A stretch of DNA of 26,159 nucleotides from Glaciecola sp034112105 (GTDB lineage: Bacteria > Pseudomonadota > Gammaproteobacteria > Enterobacterales > Alteromonadaceae), in assembly GCA_034112105.1 (NCBI GenBank), contig JAWUVZ010000027.1, forward strand, positions 1 to 26,159. The letters run 5' to 3'. The notes beneath the pieces were generated by a model. The model had not been told where the DNA came from. It was given only the letters and a program-made list of their open reading frames with translations, and ran no database searches. This document shows, one piece after another, positions 8,603-16,208 of this stretch. The position numbers were made by a program, and so were the translations under genes. The stretch's first letter is position 1. Every line of letters begins with the position of its first letter.

Positions 8603-9646
8603 TTATTTTAACTCAATTTGCTTTATGCCTGATGCTGTTACAGCAAGCATAGCGTCGTTAATTACCAATCCATTCAATATAGAATCACTTAAGTCATTTT
8701 CTAACTTTTTGATCGAAATATGAATTGAACATCCTTCATCATTAGCTGGATAATATTCTTTAACAGATACTTTAGTTTGATCTAGTGATAATAAAACGCC
8801 ATTGTTGCCCACAATATAAATCTTATTATTTTTACCATCTATAATTGAATTTAATGAGGTAGTAACACAAGTTTGGAGCTTGTTCCATTCTTGTGAATCA
8901 TCATTCGCTAGAAATATATTCCCTCTTAGGCCGACAGCAATAAGTTGACCATTTTGAGTCTCTTGAACGTCAAAAAAAGAACCTTTATAAGCAATATCAA
9001 AACGTAACCAAGACCGACCAAAATCCTCACTAACTGCTAGCATTCCAGCCTCACCCGCCATATACAATTTGCCGTTAGCATAACTAATTCGATTAAAATG
9101 CGGCAAAATAAATGACAATTCCTCTTCGTAAAAAGCAGGTTCGTCTCTAATGCTATCTAAATAATCAATATCGTCTTTTGGAAGCACTGATGCATGCAGC
9201 TCTTTCTGCCAAGTTGCGCCACCATCGTTTGTTCTATAAAACAGGCCATAGGCACCAACAGCAACGCCAGAGTTTTCGTCCATAAATAACACATCAAGAA
9301 ATGGGCGATCCAATTCAGGCATGCTCAACTGTATCCGCCAACTATGGCCTGCGTCAGATGAATGTAAAATACTGGCATCATGACCTACAGCCCACACATT
9401 TGCGCCAACAATTGTCACGGCTGTTAATGTGGTTCTAGTGGGAACTGAAACTTGCGTTAAGTTTTGCTGCGTTGTACCCGTTAAAATATGCCCTCTTTCA
9501 CCGACTATAAAAATCTTATCGCCAATCGCAATATCAAGTAAAAGAGACTCATTAACCAATGAAGCCTGATATGAAGAATTTGCAGAAACTGTGGTGCTAA
9601 AAGCAACAAGACCTACTAAACAGAACGTTCTAAAATTTGAAATCAT
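8603..9646 (-). CDS. YCF48/BNR-repeat periplasmic beta-propeller protein
   Basis: 347 residues with a signal peptide (positively flanked hydrophobic stretch FCLVGLVAFSTTVSA, cleavage near residue 22). The body contains repeated Asp-box/BNR elements: SSDAGHSWR, TNDGGATWQ and SEDFGRSW, each preceded by strands such as VWAVGHDASIL, GVAVGAYGLFYR and LIAVGLRGNIFL. This is the YCF48-like photosystem-II-assembly (Hcf136) fold. In heterotrophic bacteria it is often found next to DUF1302, DUF1329 and RND genes, where it has nothing to do with photosynthesis. A role as a periplasmic scaffold or accessory for the pump is inference. It has a strong GAGGTGA ribosome-binding site just after an internal terminator and is tightly linked to the RND gene downstream (5-nt gap). 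Confidence 0.85.
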   Translation of the reverse strand: MISNFRTFCLVGLVAFSTTVSANSSYQASLVNESLLLDIAIGDKIFIVGERGHILTGTTQQNLTQVSVPTRTTLTAVTIVGANVWAVGHDASILHSSDAGHSWRIQLSMPELDRPFLDVLFMDENSGVAVGAYGLFYRTNDGGATWQKELHASVLPKDDIDYLDSIRDEPAFYEEELSFILPHFNRISYANGKLYMAGEAGMLAVSEDFGRSWLRFDIAYKGSFFDVQETQNGQLIAVGLRGNIFLANDDSQEWNKLQTCVTTSLNSIIDGKNNKIYIVGNNGVLLSLDQTKVSVKEYYPANDEGCSIHISIKKLENDLSDSILNGLVINDAMLAVTASGIKQIELK

Positions 9647-9660
9647 CTATTCACCTCGAT

Positions 9661-9692
9661 TAAAAAAAAACGGCTGACCTAGCCAACCGTTT
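9661..9692 (-). terminator. Terminator-like hairpin inside the envelope operon
   Basis: Minus-strand AACGGTTGG-CTAGG-TCAGCCGTT forms a 9-bp stem with two G-T pairs, followed by a run of Ts (9670-9662). It begins 8 nt after the DUF1329 stop codon, and the T tract ends about 15 nt before the YCF48 ATG. There is no room for a standard promoter between the hairpin and YCF48. It most likely reduces readthrough so that the barrel and DUF1329 proteins are made in excess over the propeller and pump. Confidence 0.8.
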
Positions 9693-9700
9693 ATTTCGTT

Positions 9701-11068
9701 TTATCTTTTGCCTGCTCGCCGTAATGCTTGTGGCGTAAATTCGCGGTCATCTGGTTTAATACTGAAGTCATACATTTGCTCTTCGTTATCTAAACCAATT
9801 GCCAAATAACGACGAGAATTCAAATCATGATACACATCTAACGTAGACCATTGAGTCGGCACATCGTAGTAGTTCACACCATAGGCAATGCCGACACGAT
9901 ATAATTCACCACGGTTGTCATACATATCCGCAACCTGTATTTGCCAACTGTCCTCGTCTAAATAAAATGTACGTTTCTGGTAAACATGACGAAACTCTTC
10001 CTTCAACGTCGCTTCCACGACCCAAACCCGATGTTTTTCAAATCGCGTTAAATCAGGATTAACATGGCCTGGCTTAAGAATGTCCTCGTAAGAAACTGCA
10101 TCGCTATGCAACGCATAATTATTATAGGCAACGTATAATTCTTTTTTACCTTTTAATTCCCAATTATAACGATTTGGTGAACCGTTATACATATCGAAAT
10201 CGTCTGTTGTTCTCAGGCCATCTGCCGCTGTACCTGGTGCGTCATAAGCAATGTTTGGTGCACGACGCACACGACGCTGCCCCGTGTTATAAGTCCATGC
10301 TTGACGCGGTTCTTTTATCTGGTCAAGTGTTTCATGAACTAGTAACGCGGTACCAGCAAGTCTTGCAGGACTAGTTACGCTTTGCTTAAACTTAAACAGA
10401 ATATTCTCTTCACTCAACGACTCTGGTGTTGTGTCTTGCTCAGAGTATTTAATCATTAACTGCTCATCAAAACCGATAACGTTAAAATCACCACTAGCGG
10501 TTACAGCTGCTTGACCACCATTTCGCTGAACGGCTTCACCACGATAACGAAGAGTATGGTTCCAGATTACTTCTAAACCGTTCTTCGGAATTGGAAAAGG
10601 AACGCCAATAGCGGCTCCGCTCAGTCCGTTACCGCCATCTAGCAACTCCGCTCGAATCGCATTTGCTTTAGTTGCATCATAAACGCTTTGAGGATTACTT
10701 GCTGAACGTCGGGTTTGATAAACCGGCATTTTGTAAGTATCCGGATAAGTTTCGAATAACTTGTTTTGTCCGTCACTTAAAAATTCTGCGTACTCTTTAT
10801 AGTTTTTTGCAGTGATCGTGAATAAAACCTTGTCACTAGCAAAGGGGTCTATATGAAAACCGCCCGGTGTATAACCAGCCGGTAACTCCGTAATTCCGCC
10901 TGTCCACGCAGGTATAGAACCATCAGCATTACCCGCTTTTTCACCACCTAATGGCGTTAATTCATTACCTAACTTGCCGGCTTCAGCTTGAGAAACTTTT
11001 GCTAAAACTGAATGACTAGACAGCGCTAAAGTTAGCCCTGCCGCTATTAAACCTAGTTTTTTAATCAT
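9701..11068 (-). CDS. DUF1329 family periplasmic protein
   Basis: 455 residues with a signal peptide (MIKKLGLIAAGLTLALSS, Ala-X-Ala-like VLA cleavage near residue 23). Family hallmarks are LTPLGGEKAGNADGSIPAWTGG near the mature N-terminus, GVPFPIPKNGLEVIWNHTLRYRG (about 155-177) and a C-terminal region with WVVEATLKEEFRHVY and FYLDEDSWQI. DUF1329 proteins are thought to have a fold like the lipid carriers LolA/LolB; this is from memory of the family and not visible by eye. A periplasmic carrier of lipid or hydrophobic cargo between pump and outer membrane is the natural hypothesis. It starts 10 nt after the DUF1302 stop, and its AAGGA ribosome-binding site overlaps that stop codon. Confidence 0.92.
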   Translation of the reverse strand: MIKKLGLIAAGLTLALSSHSVLAKVSQAEAGKLGNELTPLGGEKAGNADGSIPAWTGGITELPAGYTPGGFHIDPFASDKVLFTITAKNYKEYAEFLSDGQNKLFETYPDTYKMPVYQTRRSASNPQSVYDATKANAIRAELLDGGNGLSGAAIGVPFPIPKNGLEVIWNHTLRYRGEAVQRNGGQAAVTASGDFNVIGFDEQLMIKYSEQDTTPESLSEENILFKFKQSVTSPARLAGTALLVHETLDQIKEPRQAWTYNTGQRRVRRAPNIAYDAPGTAADGLRTTDDFDMYNGSPNRYNWELKGKKELYVAYNNYALHSDAVSYEDILKPGHVNPDLTRFEKHRVWVVEATLKEEFRHVYQKRTFYLDEDSWQIQVADMYDNRGELYRVGIAYGVNYYDVPTQWSTLDVYHDLNSRRYLAIGLDNEEQMYDFSIKPDDREFTPQALRRAGKR

Positions 11069-11078
11069 GACTACGTCC

Positions 11079-13160
11079 TTAAATTGCGTATTTAATATTG
11101 AAAGATACGAAGTCTCTATCTGAAAGCGCGTTAGTTGTGCCTATTCCGCCCCAAAAAGTGCTATATGAGGCTGTCGCAGACCACTTGCTCAAATAATCCA
11201 ACGTAAATGCTATATTTGCTGACTTTCTATCTTCCAAAAATAAGAATAATGGATCCGGTGTCGTACCATTTACGTCATGCGAGAAGGTTGCTCTTGTGCG
11301 TAAATTCATACCAGCAAAAATATTGTTATAATCAGCAACCGCTAGTAAACGATAACCCCAAGCACCTGAGGTGGCGAATGGATTCGTTTCTGGACCATCA
11401 GATAAACCAGTATGTAAACCAGCTCTATCACTGATAACATTACCAGCATTATCTAGCACAGGCTCCAGGGATGGCGTTCTAGATGTACCTGGCGCATTAA
11501 GTCTAATCACGCTAGGATCTGGAAAATCTAACACTTTTACATAACCAGCTTCACCTAAGACAATAAAGTTATCAGTACCAAACTTAGGACCGAAAACATG
11601 AGATACAGTCATCTGTGCTTGCCAAGTATCTGACAATAGGGCTCCTGACGCATTTTCTCCGGGGCCTACATCTCTGCCAATGTTTTTTAGCTGAGAAATA
11701 CCAGCAAGGTCTGGTCTCAAACCCGCATTTGCCAACTGTTCTGGCATACCAGTGTAAAGCAATTCGACATCATCAATCTGCAAAGGTTCATCAACGCGAT
11801 AAGCAAACTCACCAGCAAAGGCCGTTTCACCAAAGGTCGTGTTAAAGCTAATGCCATATAATTTAATATCTTCAGGATAATCAAAACGTGACTTTGTGAA
11901 CGCTCTTAAATCAGTAACATTATCTCTTGTGATACCACCTGGTGAGGCCAATAATGCTAAATCAGCGGCAATTGCTTCCGGTCTAAAATCGGATGTTATA
12001 CCTGTAACCAATGGACGTTGACTATGGTAATTAATATGATACAAACTAAACTCTGTTTCATTCAAATCAGCAGCAAACCACGATACTTTTACACCATATT
12101 GACCTTGGTCATCGGCATCATTATGAGCTGCATCGCTCTGTTCTCGAACTGCAACCTTGGTAGGGTATGCAAGGTAAGCAGCACCGATTGCAGCGGGGCT
12201 TGCGCCGCCTTGAAGTGCAGCACCTAATTGGTTTAACTGAGTTATTAAGGTGTCCGCATCAATGTCAGGATTACCGGTGAAACCTAGCTGGATGTTATTA
12301 AATGAACCGCCCTCACCCGCAAAATCATTAGTCGCTAAGTAGCTGCCTGAAACAGGAAGCCTTGAACGTTCCCACTCATATTGATAGTAAGCTGATAAGC
12401 TCACTGTATCGGTGAGGCCGATTGAACCAAACAACATTCCAACAGGAATAAATACTTCTTTCAGTTCAGCACCGGGAGCCTGAGCTCTAGTCACGTCAAC
12501 AGGATTTGTTGTATTGATACCATGCTGAATAAAGGTGCTCTCACCCCAGCTAACCACTTGGTCACCTAAACGCAAAGAAACTGGCATTTCACCAACATAG
12601 AAGTCGGCATATACAAATGCATCCAACAGTCTAAAATCTTTACATAATTCATCTGATGCTTGCTTGTCTCTGCATGGATCCGCAACATTGCCTGTTATAG
12701 GATTTGAATAAGCACGGTCACCGTCTGAATTTTCAAAATCATAGAAATAGAAGCCACGAGCGAAAAAACCGAAATCGCCATAAGTAACCTCTAATTCATG
12801 CAGACCTACAAATTGAGTTGAGAACGCTTCGCCTTTATCATAAGACAGGTTACCCAAGTCACCATTAGTTGAATAAGCACCATCAGTTAATGCCCAAACG
12901 TCTGCTGAAGGATAAATAGCGTTTGTTGCAGCGTTATAACCTGTCCAGTTAAGACTTGGCTGATTGCTATGCCCAATAAGGTTGAAATCACGTTCTTCGG
13001 TTCTAATACTTGTAGCAAGTGTAAAATTCGAATCGAACGTTATTGATAAATCCCCAAAATTCCAGTCAGCAGCATTAGCGCTATGAGATGCAGCCGCTAA
13101 AAGCGCAGTAACACCAACTGCAATTGACGATTTTTTAAATACGCGAGGCTTGTTAGTCAT
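11079..13160 (-). CDS. DUF1302 family predicted outer-membrane beta-barrel protein
   Basis: 693 residues with a signal peptide (hydrophobic SIAVGVTALLAAASHSANA, cleavage near residue 31). The mature protein starts ADWNFGDLSITFDSNFT, and the rest is alternating amphipathic strands rich in aromatic residues and glycine (e.g. GLHELEVTYGDFGFFARGFYFY, TVSLSAYYQYEWE), typical of a porin-like barrel. Conserved family segments include LRLGDQVVSWGESTFIQHGIN and a closing strand FVSFNIKYAI. The C-terminal residue is Ile, not the Phe commonly used as a barrel-assembly signal. A Cys pair (CRDKQASDELC) lies in a loop. It is first in the operon with DUF1329, YCF48 and RND. Its likely role is the outer-membrane exit or entry point; the substrate is unknown. 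Confidence 0.92.
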   Translation of the reverse strand: MTNKPRVFKKSSIAVGVTALLAAASHSANAADWNFGDLSITFDSNFTLATSIRTEERDFNLIGHSNQPSLNWTGYNAATNAIYPSADVWALTDGAYSTNGDLGNLSYDKGEAFSTQFVGLHELEVTYGDFGFFARGFYFYDFENSDGDRAYSNPITGNVADPCRDKQASDELCKDFRLLDAFVYADFYVGEMPVSLRLGDQVVSWGESTFIQHGINTTNPVDVTRAQAPGAELKEVFIPVGMLFGSIGLTDTVSLSAYYQYEWERSRLPVSGSYLATNDFAGEGGSFNNIQLGFTGNPDIDADTLITQLNQLGAALQGGASPAAIGAAYLAYPTKVAVREQSDAAHNDADDQGQYGVKVSWFAADLNETEFSLYHINYHSQRPLVTGITSDFRPEAIAADLALLASPGGITRDNVTDLRAFTKSRFDYPEDIKLYGISFNTTFGETAFAGEFAYRVDEPLQIDDVELLYTGMPEQLANAGLRPDLAGISQLKNIGRDVGPGENASGALLSDTWQAQMTVSHVFGPKFGTDNFIVLGEAGYVKVLDFPDPSVIRLNAPGTSRTPSLEPVLDNAGNVISDRAGLHTGLSDGPETNPFATSGAWGYRLLAVADYNNIFAGMNLRTRATFSHDVNGTTPDPLFLFLEDRKSANIAFTLDYLSKWSATASYSTFWGGIGTTNALSDRDFVSFNIKYAI

Positions 13161-13235
13161 GTTCTTTTATTCTCCCGAACGGTCGCTTTGAGCGATATTT
13201 TGCTAGTGATATTTACACAATTAACAAAATCATTA

Positions 13236-13249
13236 CATCATTTATGATG
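13236..13249. promoter_or_regulatory. Perfect 14-bp inverted repeat in the DUF1302 leader
   Basis: CATCAT-TT-ATGATG is a perfect palindrome about 76 bp upstream of the DUF1302 start and downstream of the candidate -10 box. It is a candidate repressor operator for the envelope operon. The regulator is unknown. Confidence 0.35.
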
Positions 13250-13280
13250 AATCGCAAGAACAAATCGTACCAGTTCTTAA

Positions 13281-13286
13281 ATTATA
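13281..13286 (-). promoter_or_regulatory. Candidate promoter -10 box of the DUF1302 operon
   Basis: A consensus TATAAT on the minus strand would start transcription near 13274 and give a leader of about 110 nt. No good -35 hexamer lies 16-18 bp upstream; a T-rich tract lies just ahead instead. This suggests a weak or activator-dependent promoter. DUF2835 upstream has no clear terminator, so some readthrough from it is also possible. Confidence 0.45.
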
Positions 13287-13324
13287 CAAAAAAACTACTC
13301 CAAAAAGGCTGTTGTGTCATGTTT

Positions 13325-13549
13325 CTAGGCGTTGAAGCGTTCAAATGATTGAATTTTATTCTTTTTATTTACGGTTAAACAAAAACTGCCTTTTATGCCT
13401 GTTGGTTCTATAAATGGTCTCAAACTAATCGAAGGGATTTGTACCCTTTCACCGCTGTTAGCAGTGACAATCACTGTTTTTATCGCTGCAAGATACAAAT
13501 TTTCACATTCCAAATACGATAAGCTAATTGTAAACACATAACGTTTCAT
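13325..13549 (-). CDS. DUF2835 family protein
   Basis: A 74-residue protein of the DUF2835 family, recognised from the YVFTISLSYLECENLY start and the conserved segment GERVQIPSISLRPFIEPTGIKGSFCLT followed by NNKI-like NKKNKIQSF. The family is confined largely to gammaproteobacteria and has no established function. It lies 41 nt after the pepN stop, behind the pepN terminator, with only a weak GAGTGA ribosome-binding site. No membrane segment or signal peptide is visible. From memory, DUF2835 often sits near pepN and the large glutamate dehydrogenase gene in Alteromonadales, which fits here except for the inserted envelope operon. Confidence 0.85.
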   Translation of the reverse strand: MKRYVFTISLSYLECENLYLAAIKTVIVTANSGERVQIPSISLRPFIEPTGIKGSFCLTVNKKNKIQSFERFNA

Positions 13550-13566
13550 TACGTTGACATCACTCT

Positions 13567-13608
13567 AACAAAATAAAGAGTTTAGCTCATTTAATGAGCT
13601 AAACTCTT
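13567..13608 (-). terminator. Terminator overlapping the end of pepN, stop codon as loop
   Basis: AAGAGTTTAGCTCAT-TAA-ATGAGCTAAACTCTT is a perfect 15-bp stem. The left arm is exactly the last five pepN codons (KSLAH) and the 3-nt loop is the TAA stop. It is followed by TATTTTGTT, a moderately U-rich tail. The hairpin can form only once the last ribosome has cleared the stop codon, so termination could depend on translation. Confidence 0.8.
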
Positions 13609-16206
13609 GCTTACTTTTTCGTATAAATCTTTGCTTAAATTACCGCGACCAAGCAACCTTTTCAATTGCATAGTCATCAGGTCTTGGTGAACTTGCGCAA
13701 ACTTTTTATATTGAATAAGCGGTGTAACTAGTCTAGACGCAATTTGAGGATTTAGCACGTCAAGCTCGATTAAATAGTCAGTTAAAAATTGATATCCGCT
13801 GCCGTCTAACGCATGAAAGCCTTCAGTATTGTATACCGCAAAGCTGCCGACTAACGACCTAACTTTATTTGGGTTTTTGATATTAAATTGTTTATGACTT
13901 GCCAGTAGTGTCAATTTAGCAAGGATGTCATGACTGCTTGTAGTTGCGTGTAACGCAAACCATTTGTCCATGACTACTGCGTTCTCGGCGTACTCATGTT
14001 CAAACGCTAACATTAATTTTTCGAATAAATTACTAGAGCAAATTTGAGAACATTTCAATGTATTTAGCTTATCAGTCATATTGTCTGATGTTGTAAACTG
14101 ATGTTCCAACTGCTCAGTAATATCATTACTTTTTGAATAGCTCAATAACTGCAAAACGGCACTTCGTAAACGCCTTTCATTTACTTGCACTTTGGTATAT
14201 TCATATGTGCGTTGTGAAATAGTAGAAAGTATACCAATTAACAAACCACGCAAGTTTTGTTGCATATGAGTGAGAAAAGACGATCGAGCAATCGAAAGTG
14301 TAAGCGGCTCTGATTGCTCAATGCCCTGCGTTAATGTTTCTATACTAGGTATTGTTAACATCTCATTTAGTAATTCGAAGTTATCATTCGCTTGCAACAG
14401 TGCGGCTTCAAGGTCTCGCCATATCTTTGTTGAAACCTCAGTTTCTTTATTCTCATAAAGCTGACGTATTAAAGCTGCATACAAGGCTTGGCTTGCATCC
14501 CATTTTGAATAATCGCTTGAAGCGTGCGTCATAATCAACAACAAGTCGTCGAGTGAATAGGGATAATCCAGTATAACGGGTGAAGAAAAATCGCTTAATA
14601 ACACGGGCACAAAATCATGAGCACTTACTGCTAATGTTGAACTTGCTGAGTCTAATAAAAATGTGTCGTTAGTTAATTCCAGATCAATTTTACTTCCTGA
14701 CCTATCGATACATTCCATTTTTATGGGTAGATATAGTGCTTGTTTATCTAACTGATCGGCTGTTGGTAACGTACGCTGAGTAAACGCTAATAAATGAATA
14801 CCCTTTTGCGACGTTTTTTCAACAGTAACTCTGGGCGTGCCTGACTGAGAGTACCATAACTTAAAGTGATCCAGATTGACCTCGTTGGCATCTTGCATGG
14901 CATTCACAAAATCATCGCACGTTACTGCCTGACCATCATGTCTCTTAAAATATAAGTCCATACCACGTCTAAAACCCTCAGCAGTAAGAAGTGTGTGTAG
15001 CATTCTTATTACTTCAGCGCCTTTGTCATAAACAGTCACTGTGTAGAAGTTATTCATCTCAATAACTTCATCAGGCCTGATAGGGTGGCTCATTGGGCCA
15101 GCATCTTCAGCAAACTGATTTTCTCGCATCACCTTTACCTGGCTAATACGGGTGGCCAAATAACTAAACATATCGGCAGAAAACTGCTGGTCTCTAAAGA
15201 CAGTTAATCCTTCTTTCAAACTTAATTGAAACCAATCTCTGCAAGTAACTCTGTTCCCTGTCCAATTATGAAAGTACTCATGACCAATGATTGATTCAAT
15301 ATTAAAGAAATCATTATCGGTGGCAATGTTAGGATCGGCTAATACGAACTTACTGTTAAAAACATTTAGCCCTTTATTTTCCATTGCGCCCATGTTGAAA
15401 AAATCGACGGCCACGACCATAAATATATCAAGATCGTACTCCAGTCCATAAATATCCTCATCCCACTTCATCGCTTTTTTCAGCGACGCCAATGCATGAT
15501 TACCTTGAGACTCTTTGCCTTTATCTACAAATAGTTCTAATTGGACCTTGCGTCCAGACATAGTTATAAATGAATCACTAAGCTTGTCAAAATCACCTGC
15601 AACTAGTGCAAATAAGTAACAAGGCTTTTTAAATGGATCATGCCATTTAACTAACTTTTTATCATCATTCAGATCATATGCTTCTACGAGGTTGCCATTT
15701 GAAAGAACCTGTGGAAATTGTGTTTTGTCAGCTATGATAGTGACGGTATAAACCGACAAAATGTCTGGTCGGTCTAAAAAATAAGTGATTTTACGAAACC
15801 CTTCAGCTTCACATTGCGTACAGTAGGCCGCGTTTGACAGATACAAGCCTTCTAGTGTTGCATTATTACCTGGATCAATGCTGTTTTTGACAACCAGTGT
15901 AAAACTAGCCAGATGGGCAAGCTCAGCCTGCGCAATCACTAGTTTTCCATCAGCAATCTGATAGTTAGTAAATGGGCTACCATTGAGTAAAATGCTAATG
16001 AGATGGAGGTCTTCGCCATCTAAAATTAGATCACGCTCGACTGGCAAACGACTATTCGGCTCAATAGGAGCTAGCGCAGTTTCAAATTGCAGAGTTGATG
16101 TGATAATAGTTTTACTTGGGTCAAGTTCAATGACCAAATCTACTTCGTTGATTAGATAGCTCGGTGCTTGATAACCCGAACGTTTTTTAACGGCTATTTG
16201 AGACAA
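13591..16206 (-). CDS. pepN: Aminopeptidase N (M1 family)
   Basis: Cytosolic zinc aminopeptidase that finishes peptide breakdown; 871 residues against 870 in E. coli and similar end to end. Visible catalytic elements are the GAMEN exopeptidase motif (273-277), the zinc-binding HEYFH (His309, Glu310, His313) and Glu332, 19 residues after His313, within LKEGLTVFRD. The substrate-site sequence CTQCEAEGFRKITYFLDRPD is also present, and the C-terminal helical domain ends LSKDLYEKVSKSLAH. The start is a TTG at 16206-16204, chosen because it aligns with the E. coli N-terminus and has AAGGAA 8-9 nt upstream; no ATG fits. It begins 2 nt after the nhaC stop, so the genes are one operon. A TTG start probably lowers its translation. 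Confidence 0.97.
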   Translation of the reverse strand: MSQIAVKKRSGYQAPSYLINEVDLVIELDPSKTIITSTLQFETALAPIEPNSRLPVERDLILDGEDLHLISILLNGSPFTNYQIADGKLVIAQAELAHLASFTLVVKNSIDPGNNATLEGLYLSNAAYCTQCEAEGFRKITYFLDRPDILSVYTVTIIADKTQFPQVLSNGNLVEAYDLNDDKKLVKWHDPFKKPCYLFALVAGDFDKLSDSFITMSGRKVQLELFVDKGKESQGNHALASLKKAMKWDEDIYGLEYDLDIFMVVAVDFFNMGAMENKGLNVFNSKFVLADPNIATDNDFFNIESIIGHEYFHNWTGNRVTCRDWFQLSLKEGLTVFRDQQFSADMFSYLATRISQVKVMRENQFAEDAGPMSHPIRPDEVIEMNNFYTVTVYDKGAEVIRMLHTLLTAEGFRRGMDLYFKRHDGQAVTCDDFVNAMQDANEVNLDHFKLWYSQSGTPRVTVEKTSQKGIHLLAFTQRTLPTADQLDKQALYLPIKMECIDRSGSKIDLELTNDTFLLDSASSTLAVSAHDFVPVLLSDFSSPVILDYPYSLDDLLLIMTHASSDYSKWDASQALYAALIRQLYENKETEVSTKIWRDLEAALLQANDNFELLNEMLTIPSIETLTQGIEQSEPLTLSIARSSFLTHMQQNLRGLLIGILSTISQRTYEYTKVQVNERRLRSAVLQLLSYSKSNDITEQLEHQFTTSDNMTDKLNTLKCSQICSSNLFEKLMLAFEHEYAENAVVMDKWFALHATTSSHDILAKLTLLASHKQFNIKNPNKVRSLVGSFAVYNTEGFHALDGSGYQFLTDYLIELDVLNPQIASRLVTPLIQYKKFAQVHQDLMTMQLKRLLGRGNLSKDLYEKVSKSLAH

Positions 16207-16208
16207 AT

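Noticed and set aside
8603..9646. Photosynthesis-related gene (YCF48/Hcf136)
   Set aside because: The fold resembles the photosystem II assembly factor, but no photosynthesis gene is present; in this context it accompanies an RND pump.
13271..13320. Terminator after DUF2835
   Set aside because: There is a run of seven Ts on the minus strand but no stable stem precedes it; it more likely belongs to the promoter of the next operon.
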